Under the pieces are notes generated by a model that did no database searches, was not told the origin of the DNA, and worked only from the letters and a program-made list of their open reading frames with translations. From NCBI GenBank assembly GCA_963731125.1, contig CAVSVP010000015.1, forward strand, positions 1 through 64,000: 64,000 nt of DNA, read 5' to 3'. Each line of letters begins with the position of its first letter. Within the stretch, counting starts at the first letter, position 1. Both the position numbers and the translations under genes were made by a program. The stretch comes from CAVSVP01 sp963731125. Lineage in GTDB: Bacteria; Pseudomonadota; Gammaproteobacteria; Competibacterales; Competibacteraceae. Positions 35,238 to 44,627 of the stretch are shown piece after piece.

Positions 35238-37007
35238 ATGCGCAGCCATTATTGCGGCCAAGTTAACGAGACCCTGCTCGATCAAACGGTGGATATCTGT
35301 GGTTGGGTGCACCGTCGCCGCGACCATGGGGGAGTGATTTTTATCGACCTGCGAGACCGGGAGGGCGTTGTACAAGTGGTCATTGACCCGGATACGCCGC
35401 AAGCTTTCGCCAATGCTGAGCGGGTGCGCAATGAATATGTGCTACGCATCGAGGGTAGAGTGCGTCGCCGTCCGGCCGGTACCGAAAATTCCAACCTACC
35501 CACCGGCATGGTAGAAATCTTGGGCAAAACTTTGGAAATTCTCAACCGTGCTGAGCCGCTACCTTTTCAGTTGGATGAAGAAGAAGTCTCTGAAGAGATT
35601 CGGCTGCGCTACCGTTATCTCGACCTGCGGCGTCCGGAGATGCAGCGGCGTTTGCAGCTGCGCACTCAAATTGTCAGAGCCTCGCGCCACTTTCTCGATG
35701 GGCAAGGGTTTATGGACATTGAAACGCCAATGCTGACTAAAGCAACTCCCGAGGGAGCCAGAGACTATCTGGTTCCCAGCCGCACCCATCCGGGCTGTTT
35801 TTTTGCGCTGCCTCAATCTCCCCAACTGTTTAAGCAGTTGCTGATGATGGCGGGCCTAGACCGCTACTATCAAATCGTGCGTTGTTTTCGAGATGAGGAT
35901 TTGCGGGCTGACCGACAGCCGGAATTCACTCAGCTGGATATAGAAACCTCGTTTCTTGACGAGCAACAGATTACCGCTCTCATGGAAGCGATGATCCGCG
36001 TCCTGTTTAAGGAGGTGTTGGACGTAGAGTTACCGAATCCCTTCCCGCGCCTGGATTATGCCGAGGCCATGAAGCGTTATGGCTCAGATAAGCCGGATCT
36101 TCGTATTTCCCTCGAGCTGACAGAATTATCCGATCTGATGGAGAATGTGGAGTTCGGAGTCTTCGCCGATGCGGCTCGCGATCCTCGGGGACGGGTGGCA
36201 ACTTTGCGGGTGCCAGGAGGTGCTAAACTGACGCGTAAGGAAATTACCGTCTACACTGATTATGTGGCGCGTTACGGCGCCAAAGGATTGGCTTATATTA
36301 AGGTGAACGATGTTGCTCAGGGCAGCGAGGGATTGCAGTCTCCCATTGTCAAATATTTATCTGACCACGTGCTTGATCGTGTTTTGGAACGTACTGAGGC
36401 TCGTAATGGAGACTTGCTTTTCTTTGGAGCCGGCGCCGTTAAAGTGGTCAACGATTCCTTAGGCGCATTGCGTTTGCGGATCGGCCAAGATTTGGGTCTG
36501 GTACAAGGTGCATGGGCGCCGTTGTGGGTAGTGAATTTTCCAATGTTTGAATGGGATGCTGAAGAAAAGCGCTGGAACGCGCTGCATCATCCTTTCACTG
36601 CACCGCTCGTTGAGCAGCCGGAAGATCTTAAAAAAAATCCCGAGACATGTTTGTCGCGCGCTTACGATATGGTGTTGAACGGCACTGAAATTGGCGGTGG
36701 GTCAGTACGTATTCATCGCACAGAGATGCAAAGTGCGGTTTTTGAACTGTTGGGGATAAATTCAGAGGAAGCCCAAGCTAAGTTTGGTTTTCTGCTGGAG
36801 GCGCTTAAATTCGGCTGTCCACCTCATGGGGGTATTGCGTTTGGTCTGGACCGGCTGGTCATGCTAATGGCGAACGCCAAATCCATCCGTGATGTCATGG
36901 CATTTCCCAAAACGCAAACTGCCGCCTGTCTCCTGACTCAAGCGCCGGCTCCGGTCACCGAAGTACAACTGCGGGATTTGAATATTCGGTTGCGGCGTAC
37001 GCCGTAA
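35238..37007 (+). CDS. aspS: Aspartyl-tRNA synthetase
   Basis: The 589-residue enzyme charges tRNA-Asp. It has the OB-fold anticodon-binding domain (CGWVHRRRDHGGVIFIDLRD, about 20-40), the class II core with SPQLFKQLLMMAG and RCFRDEDLRADRQPEFTQLD, the bacterial GAD insertion, and motif 3 in GGIAFGLDRLVMLM. The length is typical of the bacterial type. Without the organism it cannot be told whether it is discriminating or also charges tRNA-Asn. The fmdB-aspS-nudB order is conserved in related bacteria. Confidence 0.97.
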   Translation: MRSHYCGQVNETLLDQTVDICGWVHRRRDHGGVIFIDLRDREGVVQVVIDPDTPQAFANAERVRNEYVLRIEGRVRRRPAGTENSNLPTGMVEILGKTLEILNRAEPLPFQLDEEEVSEEIRLRYRYLDLRRPEMQRRLQLRTQIVRASRHFLDGQGFMDIETPMLTKATPEGARDYLVPSRTHPGCFFALPQSPQLFKQLLMMAGLDRYYQIVRCFRDEDLRADRQPEFTQLDIETSFLDEQQITALMEAMIRVLFKEVLDVELPNPFPRLDYAEAMKRYGSDKPDLRISLELTELSDLMENVEFGVFADAARDPRGRVATLRVPGGAKLTRKEITVYTDYVARYGAKGLAYIKVNDVAQGSEGLQSPIVKYLSDHVLDRVLERTEARNGDLLFFGAGAVKVVNDSLGALRLRIGQDLGLVQGAWAPLWVVNFPMFEWDAEEKRWNALHHPFTAPLVEQPEDLKKNPETCLSRAYDMVLNGTEIGGGSVRIHRTEMQSAVFELLGINSEEAQAKFGFLLEALKFGCPPHGGIAFGLDRLVMLMANAKSIRDVMAFPKTQTAACLLTQAPAPVTEVQLRDLNIRLRRTP

Positions 37008-37207
37008 GCCATTTTGAGTAAAAGCCTGCATTGGTAGGCTGCTATAGTGCCAGCCATATGAATTGATGCCGATAATTTTATTACAATCGTTGTTTACTAA
37101 CGATTTGAAGCCTTGTAACCAGTATCAGGTCATTTGACCGGCACTATAGTGCTTTTAAATGGGGACCTCGATAAGGTGTACATCCGTCGATTACTCGAGG
37201 AGCGTTG

Positions 37208-37660
37208 ATGGCACAGCGTCTCAAGCGTCCGGAATCTGTCTTAGTCGTGGTGTATACCATAGCAGGGAAAGTGTTGGTACTGCGGCGCCGATGGCCAGCA
37301 GATTTTTGGCAGTCAGTGACGGGCAGTTTACAGTGGGACGAAGCACAGCCTGTTCTTGCCGCTCGCCGGGAATTGCAGGAGGAGACTGGCTTAGGTGCAG
37401 AAGTAGAGGTGAGCAATTGTGGTATTACTAACCGTTTTCCCATTTTGCCTGCCTGGCAGCCGCGCTACGGTGCTGCCCGCGAGAATATAGAATACGTGTT
37501 TCGGGCAGTGTTGCCGGATCGCTTGCCTATCACTCTGAATCCAGAAGAACACAGTGAATTTCTGTGGCTGCCGCGCTGGGAAGCGGCTGCAAAAGTGACT
37601 TCTTATACTAACCGGGACGCAATCTTGCAGGTGGTGAAAGTCTCTAGTTCAAGGGATTAG
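37208..37660 (+). CDS. nudB: Dihydroneopterin triphosphate diphosphatase NudB
   Basis: The start is the ATG at 37208 with GAGGAG ahead. The 150-residue Nudix hydrolase shows the signature around LAARRELQEETGLGAE and FWQSVTGSLQWDE. NudB hydrolyses dihydroneopterin triphosphate to the monophosphate in folate synthesis. The assignment relies on the FWQSVTGSLE-like motif and the position after aspS, where nudB is normally found; other Nudix activities are possible. Confidence 0.87.
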   Translation: MAQRLKRPESVLVVVYTIAGKVLVLRRRWPADFWQSVTGSLQWDEAQPVLAARRELQEETGLGAEVEVSNCGITNRFPILPAWQPRYGAARENIEYVFRAVLPDRLPITLNPEEHSEFLWLPRWEAAAKVTSYTNRDAILQVVKVSSSRD

Positions 37661-37781
37661 ACTTACGCTGTTGAATCCGGGTATAAAGCTGCAAGTCTCA
37701 AACCGGGTAACATCAGGCGCAGCACAACGTTGCCTTGACGTTGGGCGATTCAGCGTAATTAACGAAAACGATCTTGACTCC

Positions 37782-38273
37782 ATGCAAATACCATCCCCCC
37801 TCTGTCTTTACCATAGTGTGGTTCCGGCCGAATGGATCGATTACAACGGTCATATGAACGTGGCCTACTATGTGCTCGCCTTCGATTATGCCACTGATGC
37901 ACTCGTCGACTATCTGAGTATGGGCGACACTTACCGTGAGCGAACGCAATGCTCTACTTTCGTAGTGGAAGCTCATGTCAATTACCAACGCGAATTGGTG
38001 GCTGGAGATCCCATTCGCGTTACCACCCAAATATTAGGGTTTGACAGCAAGCGCATCCACTATTTCCACCGCATGTACCATGACGAAAAGGGGTTTTTGG
38101 CAGCCACGACTGAGTTGATTCTTATTCATGTAGAACTAACCCAGCGTCGCAGCGCTCCCATGCCCGTGGAGATTCTTGATCGACTGAACGGAGTGATGAC
38201 CCAACACCTGCAACTCCCTCGCCCTTCTCAGGCTGGACGGGTGATTGGTTTACGTCCCAAGTCCGCGGGTTAA
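37782..38273 (+). CDS. Hotdog-fold acyl-CoA thioesterase-like protein
   Basis: The ATG at 37782 gives a 163-residue protein matching 4HBT family length; an in-frame extension back to 37671 has no family similarity. The motif EWIDYNGHMNVAYYVLAFDYATDAL carries the active-site Asp and His-Asn of the YbgC/FadM branch. It probably cleaves an acyl-CoA or acyl-ACP. Signal absent, so cytoplasmic. Substrate unknown. Confidence 0.82.
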   Translation: MQIPSPLCLYHSVVPAEWIDYNGHMNVAYYVLAFDYATDALVDYLSMGDTYRERTQCSTFVVEAHVNYQRELVAGDPIRVTTQILGFDSKRIHYFHRMYHDEKGFLAATTELILIHVELTQRRSAPMPVEILDRLNGVMTQHLQLPRPSQAGRVIGLRPKSAG

Positions 38274-38512
38274 CCGCAGTGGTGCTGATGAATGGCGTTT
38301 ATCGTTACGGCACGGATTAGGAACGGAATGCTACCCATAGTAAGCAAGGCTTTGGTTTTTAAATTTTTTTATGGCAATGCTTCGGACATAATGTAGGCGG
38401 TGGCAGATAAGACCGTCTTATAATTACAAAGCATTTGATAGTGGGAAAACTTCAAACAACCCTGATTTGCTGCAGCGCTTAGAGATAATAGTTTGGATTG
38501 GCATAAGTTACT

Positions 38513-40546
38513 ATGCTTAAGCGGGTTTTATGTCTTTTACTGACCGGCGCTAACTGTCTGGACAATCAAGCTTCCGAATTGGAATCGGAACTGCTGCCTC
38601 TGCCTGAGCTGAGGGATTTCAGCCTAGAAAAATTGATGCAGATCGACGTTGTTGTAACTTCCGTCGCCAAGAAGGCGCAGACGCTATTCGATACGGCAGC
38701 GGCCGTGTTTGTAATCACTCAAGAAGACATTCGCCGCTCCGGAGTAACCAATATTCCTGAGGCGCTGCGCATGGCGCCAGGCGTTCAGGTAGCGCATATC
38801 GATGCGAATAAGTGGGCAATCAGCATTCGTGGTTTCAATGGCCGGTTCGCGAACAAGCTGTTGGTGTTAATCGACGGGCGTAGCGTATACACTCCGCTGT
38901 TTTCCGGTGTGTTTTGGAACGAGCAGGATCTGCCCCTTGAAGATCTAGACCGCATTGAGGTGATCCGAGGTCCCGGGGCCACTCTCTGGGGTGTTAATGC
39001 AGTCAACGGGATCATTAATATCATCACTAAAAGCGCGAAGGACACCCAGGGCAAGCTGATTACTGCGGGAGTTGGAACTGAGGAACGTGGTTTTGTCACT
39101 GCGCGTTATGGTGGCATGCTGGCTGATGCCTATTATCGCGTCTATGCCAAATATTTTAAGCGTGATAACGCCGTTAACCTGGAAGGCGCTAGTGGGAACG
39201 ATGAATGGGATATCGGCCGTGGAGGTTTTCGTCTTGACTGGGAACTTTCAGCTGCGGACACGGTTACCTTTCAGGGTGATATCTATGACGGCAATGCTGG
39301 ACAAACGCTGAACCAAGCCTCCTTAGCACCTCCGTTTTTGCAAACCAATGACTCCCCTATAGTTCTCTCAGGAGGTAATCTGCTCGGACGCTGGCAGCAC
39401 ATCCTGTCGCCATCATCACAGTTAGGTTTGCAGTTCTACTTCAGCCGCGAGGAACGTGCTACTTCAGGCTTTTTCAAGCAGCGACTCGACACCGTAGATA
39501 TTGATTTCCAGCATGAGTTTCAGTTGGGGGAAAAGCAAGAAATCATTTGGGGACTTAACTATCAATATAATCATATTGCTAGCGAGGGTGGTTTCGCTGC
39601 TTCCCTTGAACCCGACGATAGTGATTTGAACCGTTTTAGCGCTTTTCTCCAGAACGATGTCGCTCTCCTGCCAGGACAGCTGCGCCTAACGCTGGGCTCC
39701 AAGCTGGAGTACAATGAATTCACCAGGATTGAAGTGCAGCCGAACGCACGCTTGCTGTGGACTCCGCATCCGCGACACGCCCTTTGGGCAGCGGCTTCAA
39801 GAGCGGTTCGGACACCGTCTATTGCCGAACGAGATGCTCGTTCTAATCAGCGGGTTTTCCCTGGACCATCTTCAGTTCCTAACGCTTCACCCCTGGTGGC
39901 GTCCTTGATGGGCAATCGTGATTTGGATTCAGAGAGCGTTATGGCCTTTGAGTTTGGTTATCGGATTCAACCGAGAGTTTACCTCTTCGCAGATATCGCA
40001 CTGTTTTATAATCTTTGGAACGATCTAAGGACGACCGAACCGACTGCTACATTCCCAGAAATTTCACCGTCGCCGCCGCATGTTGTAATGCCTTTTGGGG
40101 TGGCCAATAAGATGGCTGGCGAAAGCTATGGAGCAGAGCTGGCAGTTGACTGGCAGCTTACGGATCGTTGGGGGTTGAGCGCTGCTTACAGCTATCTGGA
40201 TATACAGTTGCATCCCGATGACGATAGCCGAGATATCGCCTCGGAAGCGGCTGAAGGACAGAATCCACATCACCAATTCTCGCTGCGCTCTAGTTTTGAA
40301 TTACCCAAAGGCTTGGAACTTGATTTTTGGCTAAGGTACGTAGACAACCTGCCCGCATTAGATATTGATAGCTACACGACTTTGGATGCCCGGTTAGGCT
40401 GGAAGCTGCACAGCGATTTTGAGTTTTCCGTGGTCGGGCAAAATTTGCTCGATAAGCGACATCCCGAGTTTATTCCGGAGTTTCGTGCTGTTCAGCCCAC
40501 TCAAGTTGAACGTGGTATTTACGGTAAGATAACATGGCGCTTTTAG
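38513..40546 (+). CDS. TonB-dependent outer-membrane receptor
   Basis: The 677-residue protein starts with a signal-like segment (KRVLCLLLTGANCL), then the plug domain (about 60-180: ITQEDIRRSGVTNIPEALRMAPGVQV, SIRGFNGRFANKLLVLIDGRSVY, IEVIRGPGATLWGVNAVNGIINI). A 22-strand-type barrel follows and ends GKITWRF, with the aromatic C-terminus outer-membrane proteins need. A DVVVTS-like stretch near residue 45 may be the TonB box. Substrate unknown. The YfiR-like and GGDEF-EAL genes follow on the same strand, a repeatedly seen triad in which the receptor may report on an external ligand to the c-di-GMP enzyme. Confidence 0.93.
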   Translation: MLKRVLCLLLTGANCLDNQASELESELLPLPELRDFSLEKLMQIDVVVTSVAKKAQTLFDTAAAVFVITQEDIRRSGVTNIPEALRMAPGVQVAHIDANKWAISIRGFNGRFANKLLVLIDGRSVYTPLFSGVFWNEQDLPLEDLDRIEVIRGPGATLWGVNAVNGIINIITKSAKDTQGKLITAGVGTEERGFVTARYGGMLADAYYRVYAKYFKRDNAVNLEGASGNDEWDIGRGGFRLDWELSAADTVTFQGDIYDGNAGQTLNQASLAPPFLQTNDSPIVLSGGNLLGRWQHILSPSSQLGLQFYFSREERATSGFFKQRLDTVDIDFQHEFQLGEKQEIIWGLNYQYNHIASEGGFAASLEPDDSDLNRFSAFLQNDVALLPGQLRLTLGSKLEYNEFTRIEVQPNARLLWTPHPRHALWAAASRAVRTPSIAERDARSNQRVFPGPSSVPNASPLVASLMGNRDLDSESVMAFEFGYRIQPRVYLFADIALFYNLWNDLRTTEPTATFPEISPSPPHVVMPFGVANKMAGESYGAELAVDWQLTDRWGLSAAYSYLDIQLHPDDDSRDIASEAAEGQNPHHQFSLRSSFELPKGLELDFWLRYVDNLPALDIDSYTTLDARLGWKLHSDFEFSVVGQNLLDKRHPEFIPEFRAVQPTQVERGIYGKITWRF

Positions 40547-40585
40547 ATGTTTCCAGCTGATCTGCGGTTATGATGTCGGCGCAAA

Positions 40586-41290
40586 ATGCGAGCCGCCAAA
40601 GAGCAGAAAGCTGTAGAGCAAAATTGTTGTAATCCCGATCGGTATTCCTCGCTCGCAACTCGATTATGGACTAGGATATCAATTTTTCGCCGTAAAGAAG
40701 CATGCTCTCGGCGTTACTCCAATAGACCTAGGCTAGCGCTACTTTGTTTCGGATGGCTTATCGCCCTAGCTGTAGCAGGCAGTAATTTAAATGGATACGC
40801 TGCGCTTCCGGTGACCCGCGAATATCAGCTCAAGGCGGCATTCTTGTATAATTTTGCAAAGTTCATTGATTGGCCTTTCGAAGCTTTCGCCACCGCCGAT
40901 TCTGAGTTTATCTTTTGCATTATCGGCGTTACTCCCTTGGATTCCATTCTCGAAAAAATCGCTGAAGATAAGACAATTCAAGGCCGCAAGCCGGTGGTTA
41001 AGCGACTCTCTCGCCATACAGAGGTTCGCACGTGTCATATCCTCTTTATTGCCCGTTCGGAGCGAAGCTCCCTTGGTGAGATTTTAGAACTCTTGGAAGG
41101 TTGCAGTGCAGTTAGCGTTAGTGAAACAGCTAGTTTCGCTCAACAAGGCGGTATCATAGAATTTTTTATTTCGAAAAATAAATTGCATTTTAAGATCAAC
41201 GTGGACGCTGCCCAGCGGGTAGGTCTGACCATCAGCTCCGAACTGTTAAAACTTGCTAGAATCGTGCATATGAAACGCAAGGGGCAATAA
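40586..41290 (+). CDS. YfiR-family periplasmic protein
   Basis: The 234-residue protein has a hydrophobic segment (LALLCFGWLIALAVAG, about 50-66), then the YfiR/DUF4154 domain: REYQLKAAFLYNFAKFIDWP, FIFCIIGVTPL, CHILFIARSE and GGIIEFFISKNKLHFKINVDAAQ. YfiR relatives hold a periplasmic inhibitory role on the diguanylate cyclase YfiN in Pseudomonas. The gene ends 5 bp before the next start, so it is translated with the GGDEF-EAL gene. The ~45-residue basic N-terminal extension before the hydrophobic segment is unusual; a start nearer to residue 40 is possible. Confidence 0.88.
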   Translation: MRAAKEQKAVEQNCCNPDRYSSLATRLWTRISIFRRKEACSRRYSNRPRLALLCFGWLIALAVAGSNLNGYAALPVTREYQLKAAFLYNFAKFIDWPFEAFATADSEFIFCIIGVTPLDSILEKIAEDKTIQGRKPVVKRLSRHTEVRTCHILFIARSERSSLGEILELLEGCSAVSVSETASFAQQGGIIEFFISKNKLHFKINVDAAQRVGLTISSELLKLARIVHMKRKGQ

Positions 41291-41295
41291 CAACC

Positions 41296-43461
41296 ATGTG
41301 GTTTTACCATGGGGGACGCTCGCTACGCAGCAAGCTGATCTGGATTAGCATGCTCACTTGTGGTGTGGCGCTGGGACTAAGTGGTACTGGAATCGCGTTG
41401 AACGATTTTTTTGACGGTAAGCGTAATATCTTAAACCGGCTATCGATTCAAGCGGACATCGTTGGCACCCATTGCAAATCGGCTCTGCTTTTTGGTGACC
41501 GTCAAGCTGCCGAAAGAACGTTAGCCGCGCTTAGCGCCGAACCTTCTATTGCCGCAGCCCAACTGTTTGCAGAAGATGGTGCTCTATTTGCCAGTTACTT
41601 GGATGGGCAGCTAAGCGATGCGAATGTGATTGCCTTCCCTCAACAGAATAAGGCTTGGTTCAATGACCATTATTTGCATGTTTTTCGTCCGGTTGTGTTA
41701 GATGGTGAAAGGATTGGCACCGTTTATTTGCTAGGCGATCTACAAATACTCTATGCTCAGCTGCGTCAGCAGTTATTAATGATAGTATCGGTGCTGCTGG
41801 CGTCTTATGTCATTGCCTTTTTTTTGTCCACAAAGCTACAAGACAAGGTATCAAGACCCATTTTACACCTCGCTAAAACGGCGAAAGTCGTCTCCCGAGA
41901 TCACAATTATGCGTTACGGGAACAGAGTCAGAGCAGAGACGAACTGGGCCTGCTTATCAATGCCTTTAATGAGATGTTGGCGCAAATTCAGATTCGCGAT
42001 GAACAGCTCGAGCAGCATAACCTGCATCTGGAAGAACAGGTAGTTAAGCGCACGACTGAGTTGAAAGAGCTAAATCAACAGCTCAGACGACAAGCTCATC
42101 AGTTGGAAGAGCTGGTCGCTGCTCGAACGGCTGAGCTATGCAAGGTTAATGAACAGCTCAGGCATCTCGCTTATCACGATACGCTGACTGGATTACCCAA
42201 TCGTTCGCTGTTCAATGACCGACTGACCCAGGCCGTACTACATGCACAACGCCACGGACTGCTATTCGCTTTGTTATTTCTTGATCTAGACCGCTTCAAG
42301 TTCATCAACGATACCCTAGGGCACGCAGTGGGCGATAAGCTGCTGCAATTGGTGGCTGAACGTTTACGGTGGCAGGTGCGCAAAGAAGATACTGTTGCCC
42401 GTCTGGGTGGCGATGAATTTACTATACTGTTGGGTAACTTGAAATGTCCAGAGAACGCTGAGCAGGCTGCTTTAAAAATCATTGATTGTTTGCAGGAAGT
42501 CGTGCGCTGCCATAGTCACGAGTTGCACGTTACCACCAGTGTGGGGATCGCAGTTTACCCTAAGGATGGTAGCGATGCCGGCACCTTGATGCAGAATGCA
42601 GACGCGGCAATGTATTGTGCCAAGCAGGAGGGTCGCAATAATTTCAGATACTACAATGCGGCTATGAACTCCGCACACTTGGAACGGCTGAGAATGGAAA
42701 ACCGACTGCGGCGTGCACTAAAGCGTGAAGAGTTTGTACTATATTACCAGCCACAGCTAAAGGCTCAAACGGGGGCTGTCGTCGGTATTGAAGTCCTGTT
42801 GCGTTGGCGGGAGCCAGAGCAGGGATTGCTGTCACCGTCAGTTTTCGTTCCGCTTCTGGAAGAAACAGGGTTGATCGTTCCGGTTGGTGAATGGGTGTTG
42901 AAGAATGCATGTGCGCAACTGCGTGTTTGGCAGAACATGGGTTATTTTCCCCTGTCAATGGCTATCAACTGTTCTTCGTCTCAGTTCAAATATCGAAAGT
43001 TAGCCGAAACAGTATCGCAAGTACTCCAGGAAAACATGCTGGAACCGGGAAGTCTAACACTGGAAATTACCGAAAACATTCTGATGGATAACAGCGAAGA
43101 AACCCTTGCTACGCTGCGCGACATCAGTACTATGGGTGTGCAGCTAGCTATTGACGATTTTGGAACCGGTTATTCCTCGTTAAGTTATTTGAAACGCTTC
43201 CCCATTAATGTCGTAAAAATCGATAAATCTTTCGTGCAAAATATCGCTATCGATCCCGATAATGCAGCCATCGTCAAAGCGATCATTGCCATGGCTCACA
43301 GCCTCAATTTGAAGGTCATCGCCGAGGGCGTAGAAAGCAACAGTTCCTTGGAGTTTTTGCGCTTGCATCAGTGTGATGTTGTGCAAGGCTACATGCTAGG
43401 ACACCCGTTGGCTGCTCCACAACTTTTGCGTATTCTGCCCCGCTCATTGAGCCCGGCCTAG
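41296..43461 (+). CDS. Membrane GGDEF-EAL protein with periplasmic sensor and HAMP
   Basis: The 721-residue protein has two membrane segments (about 14-33 and 160-177) bracketing a CHASE8-like periplasmic sensor, a HAMP domain (about 180-235) and a coiled coil (235-290). GGDEF then spans about 290-450 with intact GGDEF (371-375) and an RKED I-site (362-365), and EAL about 465-715. The EAL signature reads EVLLRW (499-504), but the catalytic Glu499, the TLEITEN Glu, DDFGTGYSSL and VIAEGVES are present. It may both make and degrade c-di-GMP. It resembles the YfiN side of YfiBNR systems, with the YfiR-like gene 5 bp upstream as likely regulator. Confidence 0.93.
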   Translation: MWFYHGGRSLRSKLIWISMLTCGVALGLSGTGIALNDFFDGKRNILNRLSIQADIVGTHCKSALLFGDRQAAERTLAALSAEPSIAAAQLFAEDGALFASYLDGQLSDANVIAFPQQNKAWFNDHYLHVFRPVVLDGERIGTVYLLGDLQILYAQLRQQLLMIVSVLLASYVIAFFLSTKLQDKVSRPILHLAKTAKVVSRDHNYALREQSQSRDELGLLINAFNEMLAQIQIRDEQLEQHNLHLEEQVVKRTTELKELNQQLRRQAHQLEELVAARTAELCKVNEQLRHLAYHDTLTGLPNRSLFNDRLTQAVLHAQRHGLLFALLFLDLDRFKFINDTLGHAVGDKLLQLVAERLRWQVRKEDTVARLGGDEFTILLGNLKCPENAEQAALKIIDCLQEVVRCHSHELHVTTSVGIAVYPKDGSDAGTLMQNADAAMYCAKQEGRNNFRYYNAAMNSAHLERLRMENRLRRALKREEFVLYYQPQLKAQTGAVVGIEVLLRWREPEQGLLSPSVFVPLLEETGLIVPVGEWVLKNACAQLRVWQNMGYFPLSMAINCSSSQFKYRKLAETVSQVLQENMLEPGSLTLEITENILMDNSEETLATLRDISTMGVQLAIDDFGTGYSSLSYLKRFPINVVKIDKSFVQNIAIDPDNAAIVKAIIAMAHSLNLKVIAEGVESNSSLEFLRLHQCDVVQGYMLGHPLAAPQLLRILPRSLSPA

Positions 43462-43621
43462 GGAACGATGCTGGTTCAGCGTTCACCACAGGGTGGCGGC
43501 TGCGGTCGAAGTTACTGGCAGGGCTGGTAATTGGCAAGCGTTCTATTTTGCTGGCTTGCTTTGCGAACGCTCATTCAGCCAAGTCGAGGCAGATATTAAA
43601 GAATATAGCGAGGATTTTCCG

Positions 43622-44440
43622 ATGACTGGCTTACAACAAATGATTGAAAACGCTTTTGAAAACCGGCAAGACTATACCCCTGAAACTGTTCCCCATCCTG
43701 TTTCTGAGGCCGTGGAAGAAGCGCTAAGCCTCCTGGAACTCGGCAAAGCCCGGGTCGCTGAAAAACATAATGGCGATTGGCGGGTGAATCAGTGGCTGAA
43801 AAAAGCCGTGCTGCTTTACTTTCGCATCAAGGAAAACGCGATTATCCGCGATGGCTATAGCAACTACTTTGATAAGGTGCCCCCTAAGTATGCAGAGTAC
43901 GGCGAAAACGATTTTCTCGCCGCTGGCGTGCGGGTAGTTCCTCCCGCTGCGGCGCGGCGCGGCGCCTATATTGCGCCAGGCGTGGTGCTAATGCCCTCCT
44001 ATGTCAATATTGGTGCTTTCGTGGATAAGGGTACGATGGTGGATACTTGGGCTACGGTGGGTTCCTGCGCCCAGATCGGCAAAAATGTCCATCTTTCCGG
44101 GGGCGTCGGTATCGGTGGTGTGCTAGAACCGCTGCAGGCTAGTCCTACCGTCATCGAGGATAATTGCTTTATCGGCGCCCGTTCGGAGATTGTAGAGGGC
44201 GTCATTGTCGAAGAAGGCGCCGTTATTTCGATGGGTGTTTATATTGGTCAGAGTACCAAAATTTTCAACCGCGCCACCGGAGAAATTCGCTACGGCCGGG
44301 TTCCCGCCGGCTCTGTCGTAGTCCCCGGCGCGTTACCCGCTAAAGACGGTAGTCATAGCCTATACTGTGCGGTGATCATCAAGCAAGTGGATGAAAAAAC
44401 TCGAAGCCGGGTGAGCCTAAACGAACTGCTGCGGGATTAA
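43622..44440 (+). CDS. dapD: 2,3,4,5-tetrahydropyridine-2,6-dicarboxylate N-succinyltransferase
   Basis: The ATG at 43622 follows a GAGG ribosome site and matches the family N-terminus (LQQMIENAFENRQD). The 272-residue enzyme succinylates tetrahydrodipicolinate in the succinylase branch of lysine/diaminopimelate synthesis. The helical N-terminal domain (VNQWLKKAVLLYFRI) and left-handed parallel beta helix of hexapeptide repeats (SYVNIGAFVDKGTMVDTWATV, GGVGIGGVLEPLQASP) are complete. dapE lies 187 bp downstream and completes adjacent steps. Confidence 0.97.
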   Translation: MTGLQQMIENAFENRQDYTPETVPHPVSEAVEEALSLLELGKARVAEKHNGDWRVNQWLKKAVLLYFRIKENAIIRDGYSNYFDKVPPKYAEYGENDFLAAGVRVVPPAAARRGAYIAPGVVLMPSYVNIGAFVDKGTMVDTWATVGSCAQIGKNVHLSGGVGIGGVLEPLQASPTVIEDNCFIGARSEIVEGVIVEEGAVISMGVYIGQSTKIFNRATGEIRYGRVPAGSVVVPGALPAKDGSHSLYCAVIIKQVDEKTRSRVSLNELLRD

Positions 44441-44468
44441 CGCTGCCTGTTTTACTCCATGTCTGAAC

Positions 44469-44588
44469 ATCGATCTGGAAGTTATTCTCAAGACACGTTG
44501 TCAATACATCTCCATAAGCTCGACTGCGGCATCCCTGCCGCAGACGGTCTTGATAACGGCTTCCAGATCGATACTCAGTTGACAACGT
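44469..44588 (+). other. Pseudoknot-capable repeat structure upstream of dapE
   Basis: ATCGATCTGGAAG (44469-44481) pairs with CTTCCAGATCGAT (44560-44572). The stem continues inward through TTAT/ATAA (44482-44485 with 44553-44556) and CAAGAC/GTCTTG (44489-44494 with 44547-44552). The enclosed loop holds a 7-bp hairpin CTGCGGC/GCCGCAG (44524-44543). A 10-mer in the loop, ACGTTGTCAA (44495-44504), complements TTGACAACGT (44579-44588) downstream of the stem, giving an A-B-A'-B' order as in a pseudoknot. It ends about 40 bp before the dapE start. A leader RNA or regulatory DNA dyad is possible; function is unknown. Confidence 0.6.
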
Positions 44589-44627
44589 CAATTACTAGGC
44601 AGAAGCCTCGATAAAGCTATCCGCCGT

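Noticed and set aside
37671..37781. 37-residue extension of the thioesterase
   Set aside because: Not family-like; the internal ATG at 37782 gives a standard length.
43493..43621. N-terminal extension of DapD
   Set aside because: Family N-terminus and ribosome site are at 43622.
44461..44600. Integron attC-like site between dapD and dapE
   Set aside because: The flanking GTTRRRY/RYYYAAC core sequences are not present in the right places.
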